Positions 1-8,565 of a stretch of 64,000 nt of DNA are shown piece by piece (position 1 is the first letter of the stretch; each line of letters starts with the position of its first letter). Location of the stretch: contig NZ_RQGQ01000001.1 in NCBI RefSeq assembly GCF_004770265.1, positions 1 through 64,000 on the forward strand. Direction: 5' to 3'. A program made the position numbers and the translations under genes. The notes beneath the pieces are model-generated. The model saw nothing but the letters and a program-made list of their open reading frames with translations, ran no database searches and was not told the origin of the DNA. This DNA comes from Leptospira congkakensis. Its GTDB lineage: Bacteria > Spirochaetota > Leptospiria > Leptospirales > Leptospiraceae.

Positions 1-27
1 GCCTCTTCTTTCGCGATTCATATTGCT

Positions 28-39
28 CCTTCGCGAAGG
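28..39. repeat. 12-bp perfect palindrome
   Basis: CCTTCGCGAAGG is a perfect 12-bp palindrome in the noncoding left edge. No neighbouring gene lies inside the window on its left, so its role (operator, end of a terminator, chance) cannot be judged. Confidence 0.3.
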
Positions 40-108
40 CTTTATTTTAATGTCCAATTATTTGGGGGAATACCAGGATTAAAAAGATTTTTTTCATCAA
101 ATCAAATC

Positions 109-143
109 GGAAAGATTGAAGCGGAAAGATTGAAGCGGAAAGC
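109..143. repeat. 14-bp tandem repeat, 2.5 copies
   Basis: The unit GGAAAGATTGAAGC occurs at 109-122 and 123-136 and is followed by a partial third copy to 143. It lies in the 198-base noncoding stretch downstream of the first minus-strand gene. Nothing else was seen in that stretch apart from a short palindrome. It may be replication slippage that varies between strains. Confidence 0.6.
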
Positions 144-198
144 GCGGTCATGCCATAGAGGAAAATTCAAACTTGATCCAAAGTGAGGCGCCCCTACC

Positions 199-993
199 TC
201 AATCCATCAAATCCACTTCTTCGAAATTTTGTGTCTGGTGGCGGAACATCCAAAGTTTATCACCTGAATAAAAATTGATAAAGGCGTCACGCATTTCAAA
301 TTGATAAATTCCTCGAAGTAATAAGTTTTCTTCGAATTGGGTTTCCGATGGTAAGTCAATCACAATCATTCGACGTGTTGTGGTGATGGCAACTTTGTCA
401 TAGAGATTGGCAAAGGAACGAATGATTTCTTGTTCTAGGCTAATGGTTTCCCAATGGTTGGTATAACTATTAAACAAATATAATTTTCGATCACTCATAA
501 CGAGAGCTGCTTTGTGTCCCATAGCAACGCGGTAACGTTCCTCTCCAAAATGATGTCCTTTTTCCCATTCGGTACTTGAGTTACTAACACCTAACAGATT
601 TTTTTGTGTGACTAAAATACAAAGATCACCATAACATTGGGAGTGCCAAATATGTTCCCCACGAGTGGAATAGGAAACTTCTTGTCCATCGGATAAAAAT
701 GCCTTATAGGAAAGATGTCCTTCTACAAAGTTTATAGTAGTTCGAATGTAAGGATAAGCGGTTTTATCTATGACCCGACTTTCAAAAGTGGTAACATGCT
801 GTTGTACCGGCGGTGGTGCGTTGAGAATTCTATTTGCCTCGGGAGTCAGTTGGCGAAGAGGTGTGAGGCGAGTGTCTTGATAGCCTTGTCTAGGCTCATT
901 CCCATCATTTTTTGGATTGGCCGCAACATACCAACTTGTAAAAACCAATCCGATCAAAATGAAACGAATCATAACATATAACAGATTTCGCAT
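199..993 (-). CDS. Hypothetical exported protein
   Basis: 264 residues. The N-terminus has a hydrophobic segment at about residues 4-24 (a signal peptide or membrane anchor), followed by a Pro/Gln-rich linker to about residue 70. The rest is rich in beta-strand-like alternation (YPYIRTTINF, LWMFRHQTQNF), which could be a beta-propeller or other all-beta fold; this is inference. No catalytic motif was recognised. It is the last gene of a minus-strand run, 27 bases after the LOG-family gene, so it is probably co-transcribed. The ATG has only a weak ribosome-binding site. Confidence 0.6.
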   Translation of the reverse strand: MRNLLYVMIRFILIGLVFTSWYVAANPKNDGNEPRQGYQDTRLTPLRQLTPEANRILNAPPPVQQHVTTFESRVIDKTAYPYIRTTINFVEGHLSYKAFLSDGQEVSYSTRGEHIWHSQCYGDLCILVTQKNLLGVSNSSTEWEKGHHFGEERYRVAMGHKAALVMSDRKLYLFNSYTNHWETISLEQEIIRSFANLYDKVAITTTRRMIVIDLPSETQFEENLLLRGIYQFEMRDAFINFYSGDKLWMFRHQTQNFEEVDLMD

Positions 994-1020
994 ATTGAGT
1001 TGCCTATTGGTTATAGAATC

Positions 1021-1611
1021 TTAGACGGTGTCTTCGGACAACCATTTCTCCGTCTTAGACGGTGAATAGTTTTGTAAGGCGGAAAGGAGATTTTTTGAAG
1101 TTTCTAGAACTTGTACGAGGTTTGCATTTTCTTTTTTTAAAAATCCGGAACTTACCATATTTTGTATGAGTGTTAGGAGGGGGTTGTAAAATCCCAGCCA
1201 ATTGAGAATGATGATTGGTTTGTGGTGTAGGCCTAACTGAGACCAGGTGACAACTTCAAAGAATTCCTCCATGGTCCCGAACCCACCTGGTAATACAACA
1301 AATGCATCTGACAAATCAAACATTTTGAGTTTTCTTTCGTGCATACTGTCTACAAGGATGAGTTGGTTGAGTTTGTTATGTTCTATTTCTTTTCGTTTTA
1401 GAAATTTGGGAAGTACACCTGTGACCGATCCATTTTTGGATAAACATCCGTTGGCTACAGCTCCCATTAGACCAACACTTGCACCCCCATATACCAAACC
1501 AATTTGATTTGTTCCTAAATATTCACCTAATTCGAATGCTGCGGCCATATAGTAAGGATCTTGTCCCGGTGAAGACCCACAATATACAGCGATGTTTTTA
1601 AATTGTGTCAT
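1021..1611 (-). CDS. LOG/TIGR00730 family Rossmann-fold protein
   Basis: 196 residues, normal for the LOG (lysine decarboxylase-like) family. Members hydrolyse cytokinin riboside 5'-monophosphate or other nucleoside monophosphates to free base plus ribose 5-phosphate. Visible signatures are the N-terminal Rossmann strand followed by CGSS (residues 11-14), MHERK at 90-94, and the family hallmark PGGFGTMEE at 108-116, which carries the phosphate-binding loop and catalytic Glu. The start overlaps the 3' end of the upstream secreted-protein gene by 14 bases and has no good ribosome-binding site, which suggests translational coupling. The exact nucleotide substrate cannot be read from the sequence. 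Confidence 0.9.
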   Translation of the reverse strand: MTQFKNIAVYCGSSPGQDPYYMAAAFELGEYLGTNQIGLVYGGASVGLMGAVANGCLSKNGSVTGVLPKFLKRKEIEHNKLNQLILVDSMHERKLKMFDLSDAFVVLPGGFGTMEEFFEVVTWSQLGLHHKPIIILNWLGFYNPLLTLIQNMVSSGFLKKENANLVQVLETSKNLLSALQNYSPSKTEKWLSEDTV

Positions 1612-2659
1612 TTGTAATTTGGTCTTTGTAATAAATTGTGTTTAGAATGAAATTGTTGATATCAATGTCTTCCATCCCATGCCGATTGATTCGTAAAAAA
1701 CATTTTCTTCGTGCTTCGATGAGTTTATCGATAAGGATTTGTTTTTCAATGGAATTAGAAAAAAAATCTAATGGATGAATGGTTTGAGTTGCCCCTTGGT
1801 TTTGAATCATCTTATCTATTTCGGCTAGCAGCTTTGAATCAGAAAAGTTGTTGGAACTTTCTCCATATTTCTTTTTTATTTTCCCAATAAAAAAAGGATA
1901 ACTTTGATTTTTGACATATGTTTTTTCGCTAAAAAAGTAATCATCAGTTTCTTTGGAGAGAGATTTAGGTTTTAGTTTTAAATACAATTCCCTTCCGATG
2001 GGGCCAGAATTATCTAATAAAATATAAGTTCCGTTTACAAATGTGGTATGGTCTTGTTCCGTTTCTAACATTTCATAAATGTCATTGGCACAGTCGGGTG
2101 TACAAATCCTTCTAAGGATACTTGTGATCGATTGTCTTAGTTTTGTATCTTTTTCTATTTTTAGCAGATTGATTAAATGGGGAACACTTTGATTTCCGTA
2201 AATACCATAAAGATGGGTTCTTTGTGCATGGGCATCGACCATAGCGATATGTTGTGGAATAAAAAAAGATCTACTTTCGTTTTGTAAAAATCTTTGATCA
2301 ATTAAGTTTAAAAAACCAGGAATTTGTTTTTCGCTGAGGAATAAGGCTAAACGGAAATACTGTTGTGTATTTTGAACTATGGTTGGATTTCGAAAATCAA
2401 TAGTTTCAAATGTTTTTGTTATGAGATCGATTTGTTCTTCTTTTAACTTTGTTTGGATGATGGGAATGGATACGGATTTTTTTTCGGAAAATTTTTTCCA
2501 GTTAGCATCCATTAAAGAATTGAATTCTTCAATTTCCTTTTTGTCATCAGAATCTTTAATGGTTCGAATGGATTCAATGGAACGATTGACTTCTTCTTCG
2601 TAGGTTTCTGCCGAGAGACTAGCGCAAAATACGATAAATAATAGTATCCAATATTTCAT
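1598..2659 (-). CDS. Secreted HEAT-repeat-like hypothetical protein
   Basis: The start at 2659 is chosen because its ATG overlaps the stop of the upstream DUF4846 gene in an ATGA (2656-2659) and is followed at once by a clean signal peptide (MKYWILLFIVFCASLSA). A longer reading from 2698 would put the signal sequence inside the protein. The product is about 353 residues. A central stretch (GNQSVPHLINLLKIEKDTKL and the following helix) resembles HEAT-type helical repeats, with a CTPDC cysteine pair nearby. The function is unknown. It is tightly coupled to DUF4846 upstream and to the LOG gene downstream. Confidence 0.7.
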   Translation of the reverse strand: MKYWILLFIVFCASLSAETYEEEVNRSIESIRTIKDSDDKKEIEEFNSLMDANWKKFSEKKSVSIPIIQTKLKEEQIDLITKTFETIDFRNPTIVQNTQQYFRLALFLSEKQIPGFLNLIDQRFLQNESRSFFIPQHIAMVDAHAQRTHLYGIYGNQSVPHLINLLKIEKDTKLRQSITSILRRICTPDCANDIYEMLETEQDHTTFVNGTYILLDNSGPIGRELYLKLKPKSLSKETDDYFFSEKTYVKNQSYPFFIGKIKKKYGESSNNFSDSKLLAEIDKMIQNQGATQTIHPLDFFSNSIEKQILIDKLIEARRKCFLRINRHGMEDIDINNFILNTIYYKDQITNDTI

Positions 2660-3492
2660 TTTACAAATCCATAAATTTCTTTTGTTGGGAATTCCCATTC
2701 TGGAGTTGGGAAGGTTTGGTTTTTGGGAACTTCAAACCAAGGGGAAAACTTACTCTCCGATTTCAGAATGTGCATTTCTTGAGAAGGCATATAACTTTGT
2801 GCCAGAAGAAATAAAGTTTGTCCATCTTTTCCTGTTACTTGGTCTACAATCATAACCACATGTCCTGGCGAACCTGCTTCAATCCAAACGTCCCCTGGTT
2901 TTAATTCGTTAATTTGTTTTTTCTTCAGTTCCGATTTTAAAGAGATGGTTCCTGCATAACTGTAAATAAATCGCAAATAGTCTTCGAAGACATCGTGGCC
3001 TGTTCCTTTTTTGAATTTGCCTGTTTTCCAATTGGTTTTGTTTCCTTTGACTTGGACTCTCTCACCCTTAGCAAAACGAGCAAATCCAACGTCCATTCCG
3101 TTACTAATCTTAAATTGGATTTTGTCATATTCTTTTAAGGAATAAAAATACTCTGCTCTTAGTTTCATCACGGCATCGGCACATTGGATGAGATCGTCTC
3201 GAAGAAGGGGAAAATCCAAAACAGCAACATGGACTTGGTTTGTTTTGGTCCTACCATCGTAAAGAAGGACAGGACTACCTTTTGGTTTTAAAGGAAAGTT
3301 TTGTAAATAGGTCGCAAAACTTCCGTCGGGATAAGAGACTCGATTAAAATTGTTAGGCGGTGTGAATCGTTCTTTAATGGAGTCTGCAAATGAGTTTTGA
3401 ATGGTAAAAAAGAAAAGGGTAAAAACAAACCAAATGGTAAATTTACGGTTTTGGATTTGGTTTTGATTCAAAATAGCGAGAGCGGATTTCAT
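2656..3492 (-). CDS. DUF4846 domain-containing exported protein
   Basis: 278 residues with a long N-region and a hydrophobic signal segment at about residues 18-36. The body matches what I know of DUF4846: a DG(S/K)FATYLQNFPL-type opening, VLDFPLLRDDLIQCADAVMK, an RAEYFYS motif, and a C-terminal LKPGDVWIEAGSPGHVVMIV block that looks like an NlpC/P60-like Cys-less fold with a conserved His (GHVVMI). The biochemical role of the family is not established. The gene lies 17 bases after the alcohol dehydrogenase and overlaps the next gene by 4 bases. Confidence 0.8.
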   Translation of the reverse strand: MKSALAILNQNQIQNRKFTIWFVFTLFFFTIQNSFADSIKERFTPPNNFNRVSYPDGSFATYLQNFPLKPKGSPVLLYDGRTKTNQVHVAVLDFPLLRDDLIQCADAVMKLRAEYFYSLKEYDKIQFKISNGMDVGFARFAKGERVQVKGNKTNWKTGKFKKGTGHDVFEDYLRFIYSYAGTISLKSELKKKQINELKPGDVWIEAGSPGHVVMIVDQVTGKDGQTLFLLAQSYMPSQEMHILKSESKFSPWFEVPKNQTFPTPEWEFPTKEIYGFVK

Positions 3493-3508
3493 TTTGTTTA
3501 GACTTGTT

Positions 3509-4531
3509 TCATTTGGTAATCACTAACTTGATAGATTCTTCTAACCATGCCTCTTTGGCATCATTGAAGGAAACTTGTTTGGTCACTATTTTTTCGGGAG
3601 TAAAAACGCCAGAGAGAATATAAGGATAAAGTGCTTCCATAGAATCTTTTGATTCCACACGGCCCAAATGGATTTCTACACCTTGGTTGTACATTTCCAG
3701 ATATGGAATTTCCCATTGGTTGGTCCAAAAGATAGAGGCAGAACTAAAGATGGCATTTCGCCCGAGAGACCGAACTGCAAAGTCCCAACCCGCTTTGTGG
3801 GCGGAGGCATCACAAACCAAATCATATTTATTTGTTGGTTTTGGGAAACTAGTGAAATGTTCCACGGGGATTTCCAAAGATTCTGCCAATTGGATTCGTG
3901 TAGGATCCGTATCAACATACATCACTTCGGCTTTTTTTGTTTGGTGGAGAAAAAGGGCGGTATAAAGTCCAATACTTCCTGCAAGACCACCCACAACTAG
4001 AACCTTTGGATCTTTTTTTCGATTTAAAAATCTTCCTGCAAGTTTCCAAACTTCTGCGATGTTATCACTTAGGCTTGCGATCCCTACGGGATTTATTTTT
4101 GGATTTATCGGAAGTAGCATTTGTTTGGCGAATGGGATTTTGATTTCGTCTGCGATGGCTCCACCAAAAGAATGAGCACCTGGTGGCATTCCATATCCAG
4201 AAGTATAAGGAACTGACTCGCAGGAATTGGAATGATGATTCAGGCAAGTGGGACAAGATCCACAGGAAATTTGGAAGGGGCTAGCGATTGTCATTCCCAC
4301 TGGATACAAATCCGTCAAATCTTCGGAAACCGATTTAATTTTACCAACAAACTCGTGTCCTACGGGGAAAGGAGCACGAAATAAAGTTTCTCCACGAAGG
4401 ATGGGTAAATCCAAATCACAACGCGCGATGGAAATGGGTTCGACGATGACTTGGTTTTTGTCAGTTAAGGTGAGTGGCTCTACCTCTTCCCATTCTAAAA
4501 TTCCTTTTTTACGAAACATCAGTCGACGCAT
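3509..4531 (-). CDS. Zinc-dependent alcohol dehydrogenase family protein
   Basis: 340-residue medium-chain dehydrogenase. The GroES-like domain contains catalytic-zinc ligands Cys38 and His59 (in PVGHE) and a complete structural-zinc set Cys90, Cys93, Cys96 and Cys104. The Rossmann domain follows with a VLVVGGLAGSIGLY loop near residue 175 and an acidic VDTD after beta-2, which suggests NAD preference. Both zinc sites are intact, so it is probably catalytic; the alcohol or sugar substrate is unknown. The ATG is preceded by GGAGGGTG, a strong ribosome-binding site. It heads or follows the FabI-like gene in the same minus-strand run, with a 55-base gap. Confidence 0.88.
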   Translation of the reverse strand: MRRLMFRKKGILEWEEVEPLTLTDKNQVIVEPISIARCDLDLPILRGETLFRAPFPVGHEFVGKIKSVSEDLTDLYPVGMTIASPFQISCGSCPTCLNHHSNSCESVPYTSGYGMPPGAHSFGGAIADEIKIPFAKQMLLPINPKINPVGIASLSDNIAEVWKLAGRFLNRKKDPKVLVVGGLAGSIGLYTALFLHQTKKAEVMYVDTDPTRIQLAESLEIPVEHFTSFPKPTNKYDLVCDASAHKAGWDFAVRSLGRNAIFSSASIFWTNQWEIPYLEMYNQGVEIHLGRVESKDSMEALYPYILSGVFTPEKIVTKQVSFNDAKEAWLEESIKLVITK

Positions 4532-4586
4532 ATCACCCTCCGTATACCGATTGGTCTATCTTGTCTTAGTTCAAAAAATAAAACAA

Positions 4587-5414
4587 CTAGAATTGTTTAA
4601 ACCAATCGGGAACTTTTGGAAGTTCTGATTCTTCCCAAGTCCAATCTCCGAGTACGGTGGTGATTGGTTTTTCGGAATCTAAAACCAATTGTAAACCTCG
4701 GCTTAAATCTTTTCGTTCTGTCGGGCGATAGGGAGTAGTGAACTTAGATTGAAAGGCTTCTTTTTCATGTTCCCAAGCATAGGTTAGAAAAAAATCCATA
4801 AACTTTTGGTCTGAAGCTTCAAATCGACTTTTCAATGTTAGGAGGTCTGGGTTGTTTGTTTTTTTCATCGTTCGTTGCAGGACAATGGAAATTCCTCTGA
4901 CACTTTTGGAAAAAAATGTACCGGCTCTGATTATTTTTCTTTTTTTCGAATTTTCCAATGCCCAAAGATCTGCTTTGTATTTGGCAATTCCCATCGATCC
5001 ATAAAAAGACAAAGTATGGCTAAGCCAATAGAACGCTGAATAGGCGATTGAAATCTCTGGTTTTAGAGATTTTTCCAATTCCAAAAGTGGATACAAACAG
5101 ATTCCGAGAGTATCTTCCATTTGTTTGTTACTAGTCTCCACAATTGGGAAACCCACTTCACCTAGAGCCGGTGTGTAGATAAGAGCTTTGAAATTTGGAG
5201 AAATTTTCTGGGTTTCTAGATCGGCTAAAATTTTTTCTGCGAGTCCAGGTTCGGCCTTTTTGTCAAAAAATGTAAGATCGGCATTCGACACTGGTTCATT
5301 TGTTGTAGTTGATGTTATGATAAAGGCAGATGGATCCTTCTCTTTTAGACAAGCTATGGCACTTTGACCTGCCTCACCCGATCCCCCGATGACCAAATAT
5401 TGGTTTTCTTTCAT
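4587..5414 (-). CDS. FabI-like atypical short-chain dehydrogenase
   Basis: From the ATG at 5414 the product is 275 residues and opens directly on a Rossmann strand and glycine loop (YLVIGGSGEAG, residues 6-16). Tyr138 and Lys145 have the Tyr-x6-Lys spacing of enoyl-ACP reductases of the FabI type, followed by a MGIAK helix start typical of that group. It is divergent elsewhere, so NAD(P)H-dependent reductase is the safe call. A TTG at 5465 has a better ribosome-binding site (AGGAG) but would add 17 residues in front of the first Rossmann strand, so I prefer 5414. It is divergent from the ankyrin gene at 5501. Confidence 0.65.
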   Translation of the reverse strand: MKENQYLVIGGSGEAGQSAIACLKEKDPSAFIITSTTTNEPVSNADLTFFDKKAEPGLAEKILADLETQKISPNFKALIYTPALGEVGFPIVETSNKQMEDTLGICLYPLLELEKSLKPEISIAYSAFYWLSHTLSFYGSMGIAKYKADLWALENSKKRKIIRAGTFFSKSVRGISIVLQRTMKKTNNPDLLTLKSRFEASDQKFMDFFLTYAWEHEKEAFQSKFTTPYRPTERKDLSRGLQLVLDSEKPITTVLGDWTWEESELPKVPDWFKQF

Positions 5415-5500
5415 GAATTCCTGCCTGAATGTTTTGAAGATAATAATTTTCGATTGATCCGTCAAAACTCTCCTGTTTTATATATCGGAACAAGCGAAAT

Positions 5501-7141
5501 ATGAAAACGATCTTATCCTGTTCTAATTGTTTTAACGGCCATTCCATTTCTACTTCCAAACTGGAAGGGAAAAAAGGAAAATACCGCTGTAAAAAATGTT
5601 CTTCCTGGAACCATTTTGATTATCGTATCGAATTTGGATCAGAGTCTTCCGACTCACTCGTGTTATTTGACCTTCATTTTAAGGATCAGATTCCTGAACA
5701 TAAACTCCAAGGCCAAATTTTTGGAAGATACACAACAGATTTTATTTCTGATTGGTCCAATGAAGAATTAGTTTTTTTGAAAGACGAAGAAGGAACCGAA
5801 AACGACGTAAGAATTTCCATTTCAGGATTACCGGAACTTTCTAGGTTAAAAAATTTACTGTTCGATGTCACAACTGATTCTCCTTCAAAAAATTTAAATA
5901 TCATCATCAATCAAAATGTAAATGTTTCGCAGGTTCGGTTGTCGGTAACTGTTTCTTCTTTAGATGACCATTCTGTATCAGGAAAATTGTATTTAGCCAT
6001 CGCAGACGAGTGGAATACTTTATTACATGGAAGTTTTACAGCCACACATATATATAAAATCCAATTTGATGAACATGGCGATGCAGACAAAAAAATTCCA
6101 GAATTTGTTTCAAATGAGTTATCTGCAAAAATATTTGCATTGTCAGGAAATATCTTATCTTTGCAGGAAAATTTTTCTTTATTAGATTTAGAACATAAAG
6201 ACGAGTTATTAACGCTTGTGATGTACCACTGGCCGGAAAATCAATCTACAGTTTCAGAAGTTCATTTTAAAGAAGAGAACTTGCAGGTTGTTTTCCAACT
6301 CAGTCAAAAGAAACTAAATGAAACATTAATTTTTCTTCTTTCGAACCAAGTGGTTCCCAACATAAAACATTGGAAACTCATCCATGAAGTTGTCTGTCAT
6401 TCGGAAATCGAACCTTTGTTTATTCCACTTTTGAAACAGAAATTTCCTGAAGGTTATCAAAATCATTTAGGATCTAGTTTAGAATCCAAAAACGAAGACA
6501 AAACTTTGGATTGGTTGGATGGAGATGATGTTTATCTTTTGGATTCTTTTGTTCGGACGGTAGGTTCTTTAGATTATGTAATCGACGATTCCATACGTAA
6601 TCCTTTGGGTTTTTCGCTTTTACAAGAATCATTTGCACGTGCCAGATACAAGTCCTCTATGAGGCTTTTGGAACGAGGAGCAGATCCCAATCATTTAGAT
6701 GCCAATGGGGAAACTGCCATTTTCAAATTATGCCAAGATAGTACTTTGCGATTACAAGAAAAAACGGCTCTTATGGATGAACTGATCCGAAGAGGAGCCA
6801 AAGTCAATATTCAATCAGTGAATGGAATGACACCATTACATTGGTGTTCTGTTTTTGGAGAACCAAGTTTAGCGAAGCGACTGATCACTGCTGGTGTCGA
6901 CATCCATATTTCAGATAACAGTGGTAGTACGGCACTTCATGAAGCTTGTAAATTTGGGAATTCTGCTGTCCTTGCATTGTTATTAGAATCTGGTGCTAAA
7001 TCCAATGCAAAAACTTTGGATGAAAAAACTGGGCGAGACCTCGCTTTCGAAAATTTAGAAATTGGTGAATTGGAAGGTGATGAGGAGAAAAAGAACAGAA
7101 GCCAACGCGTTCTTTCTCTCCTAGATGTATATGGTGGTTAG
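5501..7141 (+). CDS. Zinc-ribbon and ankyrin-repeat protein
   Basis: 546 residues with no signal peptide. The N-terminus has a four-cysteine zinc ribbon (Cys7, Cys10, Cys30, Cys33). A central region of about 340 residues resembles nothing I recognise. The C-terminal third holds ankyrin repeats (about 370-510), with repeat cores such as GMTPLHWCSVFGEPSLAKRL and GSTALHEACKFGNSAVLALL. A cytoplasmic protein-binding role is likely. It is convergent with the ABA4-like gene; the stops overlap by 4 bases (7138-7141). Confidence 0.8.
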   Translation: MKTILSCSNCFNGHSISTSKLEGKKGKYRCKKCSSWNHFDYRIEFGSESSDSLVLFDLHFKDQIPEHKLQGQIFGRYTTDFISDWSNEELVFLKDEEGTENDVRISISGLPELSRLKNLLFDVTTDSPSKNLNIIINQNVNVSQVRLSVTVSSLDDHSVSGKLYLAIADEWNTLLHGSFTATHIYKIQFDEHGDADKKIPEFVSNELSAKIFALSGNILSLQENFSLLDLEHKDELLTLVMYHWPENQSTVSEVHFKEENLQVVFQLSQKKLNETLIFLLSNQVVPNIKHWKLIHEVVCHSEIEPLFIPLLKQKFPEGYQNHLGSSLESKNEDKTLDWLDGDDVYLLDSFVRTVGSLDYVIDDSIRNPLGFSLLQESFARARYKSSMRLLERGADPNHLDANGETAIFKLCQDSTLRLQEKTALMDELIRRGAKVNIQSVNGMTPLHWCSVFGEPSLAKRLITAGVDIHISDNSGSTALHEACKFGNSAVLALLLESGAKSNAKTLDEKTGRDLAFENLEIGELEGDEEKKNRSQRVLSLLDVYGG

Positions 7142-7575
7142 GTAGTCTTTGTTTTTTTGATTAAAAATTTTGTAACAAATCGTAAGACCAAATACAATAC
7201 AAAACCAGCTGGCCCAAAATAAAACGTAAGTGCCAAAATGGGGACTAAGATCCATCGGTTGATTCCTTCTTTTAATCCATCTTCCACTTCCCAAGTTCCC
7301 AAAAATAAATCAAAAGCTAAGTAATGGATCCATCCTCCGAGTAAAAAGTAGTCATTGGCAAATAAGGAACGTACAGATTCTAAACTAGAAAAATCACCAT
7401 CTGCCTCTCCATTTCCAATGATGATCGCAAATATATAAACTCCGCCAAGTAAAAGTCCTGAAATAAAAACTCTTAAAGGACGGATCACCTTGGTTTGATT
7501 TGGCGAAAGTATCAAAACAATCCAAGAAAGAAGTGTAATGCCATTGGCAATTTTAAAAATTAAGGAAGGATTCAT
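7138..7575 (-). CDS. ABA4-like (DUF4281) membrane protein
   Basis: 145 residues with four predicted membrane helices. The family hallmark is visible: FLLGGWIHYLAFDLFLGTWE followed by a charged segment and a final VLYLVLR helix. ABA4 of plants is needed for neoxanthin synthesis; bacterial members are of unknown function. Its ATG overlaps the stop of the upstream membrane protein (7572-7575), so the pair is translationally coupled and probably controlled by the divergent TetR. Confidence 0.85.
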   Translation of the reverse strand: MNPSLIFKIANGITLLSWIVLILSPNQTKVIRPLRVFISGLLLGGVYIFAIIIGNGEADGDFSSLESVRSLFANDYFLLGGWIHYLAFDLFLGTWEVEDGLKEGINRWILVPILALTFYFGPAGFVLYLVLRFVTKFLIKKTKTT

Positions 7576-8495
7576 ACAGTGACCTCTTGTGAAAATTCTT
7601 TTGGTTGTGCGGTTAATTTGAAAAAACTAATAAAGATAAAAAACATAGAAATTCCATAGATACTTGTATACACTGGGTTTAAATTAAAGATAGATTCTCC
7701 ATTCAGAGTTTGGATCACCATCACTACATTCATCAGTAAAAATACAATCCCTGTGAATCGAACGAGTAAAAGGTTCTGAATTGAATTTCTTTTTTTCATT
7801 AGATAAGCGGCAAGAAATACAAAGACCTGCATCACATGCATTCCAAAAAAATGGGGAACTCGCATATCTCCAAGTTTTGTACTCCAACCAAAAAATGTAA
7901 TTCCTTTGCCTGGATCACCTACACCAAAACTATGTGAGCCACTGGTCTGAAAAATTCCTTGTTTCATTGATTCCATTTGTTCTGGGCGAGGAGAGGTCAT
8001 AAAAAATGCAATGATCATGGCAAAACCGGCAATCCCAAGACCCCAAACAAGACTTTCTTTCACTGATTTAAAAATTGAATCCGTTCTAAAAATCTGATAA
8101 CCCATCCAAAGATGAAATACCCAGAAGATAGAAATACTTGTTCCCATAACGGAAAACACTATTTGATTCCAAGTGGTTGTAATATTGAAGTGACTGGATT
8201 CTCCGCGTGCTGCTTGTAAGGTGATGAGAACAATTTCAATGCCCGAAGTAATGGTTAAGACCATCTGGATTTTATGTTGGTGTTTCCAATCTTTGAGAAA
8301 GGTAAACATTACCCAAACGGTTGTCAGTGAGTACAATCCCACGGAAAGGGTAAATTTTAAGGGTTTGATCCAGACATTGGTTCCCAAAAGGGTTCTTGAA
8401 TCCAGAAATAGTAGGGGGATAATGGTAACAGTGAGTGCTGCCATAACCATCCCATTCCAAAAAAGTGGTTGTTTTCTGTAGTTGGCTAATTCCAT
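7572..8495 (-). CDS. Multi-spanning membrane protein of unknown function
   Basis: I place the start at the ATG at 8495 (MELANYRKQPLF). Longer readings run through the promoter/operator region and the divergent tetR start. The product is about 307 residues with seven or eight hydrophobic helices and conserved-looking WIKPLKF, MGYQIF and PHFFGMHVMQ segments. The last carries two histidines in a membrane helix, which could bind a metal or haem (inference). The -10 box is so close to the ATG that the transcript may be almost leaderless. It is coupled to the ABA4-like gene. Confidence 0.75.
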   Translation of the reverse strand: MELANYRKQPLFWNGMVMAALTVTIIPLLFLDSRTLLGTNVWIKPLKFTLSVGLYSLTTVWVMFTFLKDWKHQHKIQMVLTITSGIEIVLITLQAARGESSHFNITTTWNQIVFSVMGTSISIFWVFHLWMGYQIFRTDSIFKSVKESLVWGLGIAGFAMIIAFFMTSPRPEQMESMKQGIFQTSGSHSFGVGDPGKGITFFGWSTKLGDMRVPHFFGMHVMQVFVFLAAYLMKKRNSIQNLLLVRFTGIVFLLMNVVMVIQTLNGESIFNLNPVYTSIYGISMFFIFISFFKLTAQPKEFSQEVTV

Positions 8496-8504
8496 AATGT
8501 AGAC

Positions 8505-8533
8505 AGTGTAAATATAGATGTATACTCTGTCAA
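8505..8533 (-). promoter_or_regulatory. Sigma-70-like promoter of the 8495 gene
   Basis: On the minus strand TTGACA (8533-8528) is followed by a 17-base spacer and TACACT (8510-8505). A transcript would start about 3 bases before the ATG at 8495, and no ribosome-binding site is present. Confidence 0.5.
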
Positions 8534-8549
8534 CATAGAAAGTATACAT
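8518..8549. promoter_or_regulatory. Inverted-repeat operator, probably for the adjacent TetR
   Basis: The arms ATGTATACT (8518-8526) and AGTATACAT (8541-8549) are perfectly complementary and separated by 14 bases. They straddle the -35 box of the minus-strand promoter and lie just upstream of the tetR gene at 8566. This layout is typical for a TetR repressor controlling itself and its divergent neighbour. Confidence 0.65.
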
Positions 8550-8565
8550 TGTAAACATTTTAGAT

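Noticed and set aside
5415..5465. TTG start for the FabI-like gene
   Set aside because: It has a good ribosome-binding site, but it adds a polar/hydrophobic segment before the first Rossmann strand. The ATG at 5414 fits the fold better, so the TTG is kept only as an alternative.
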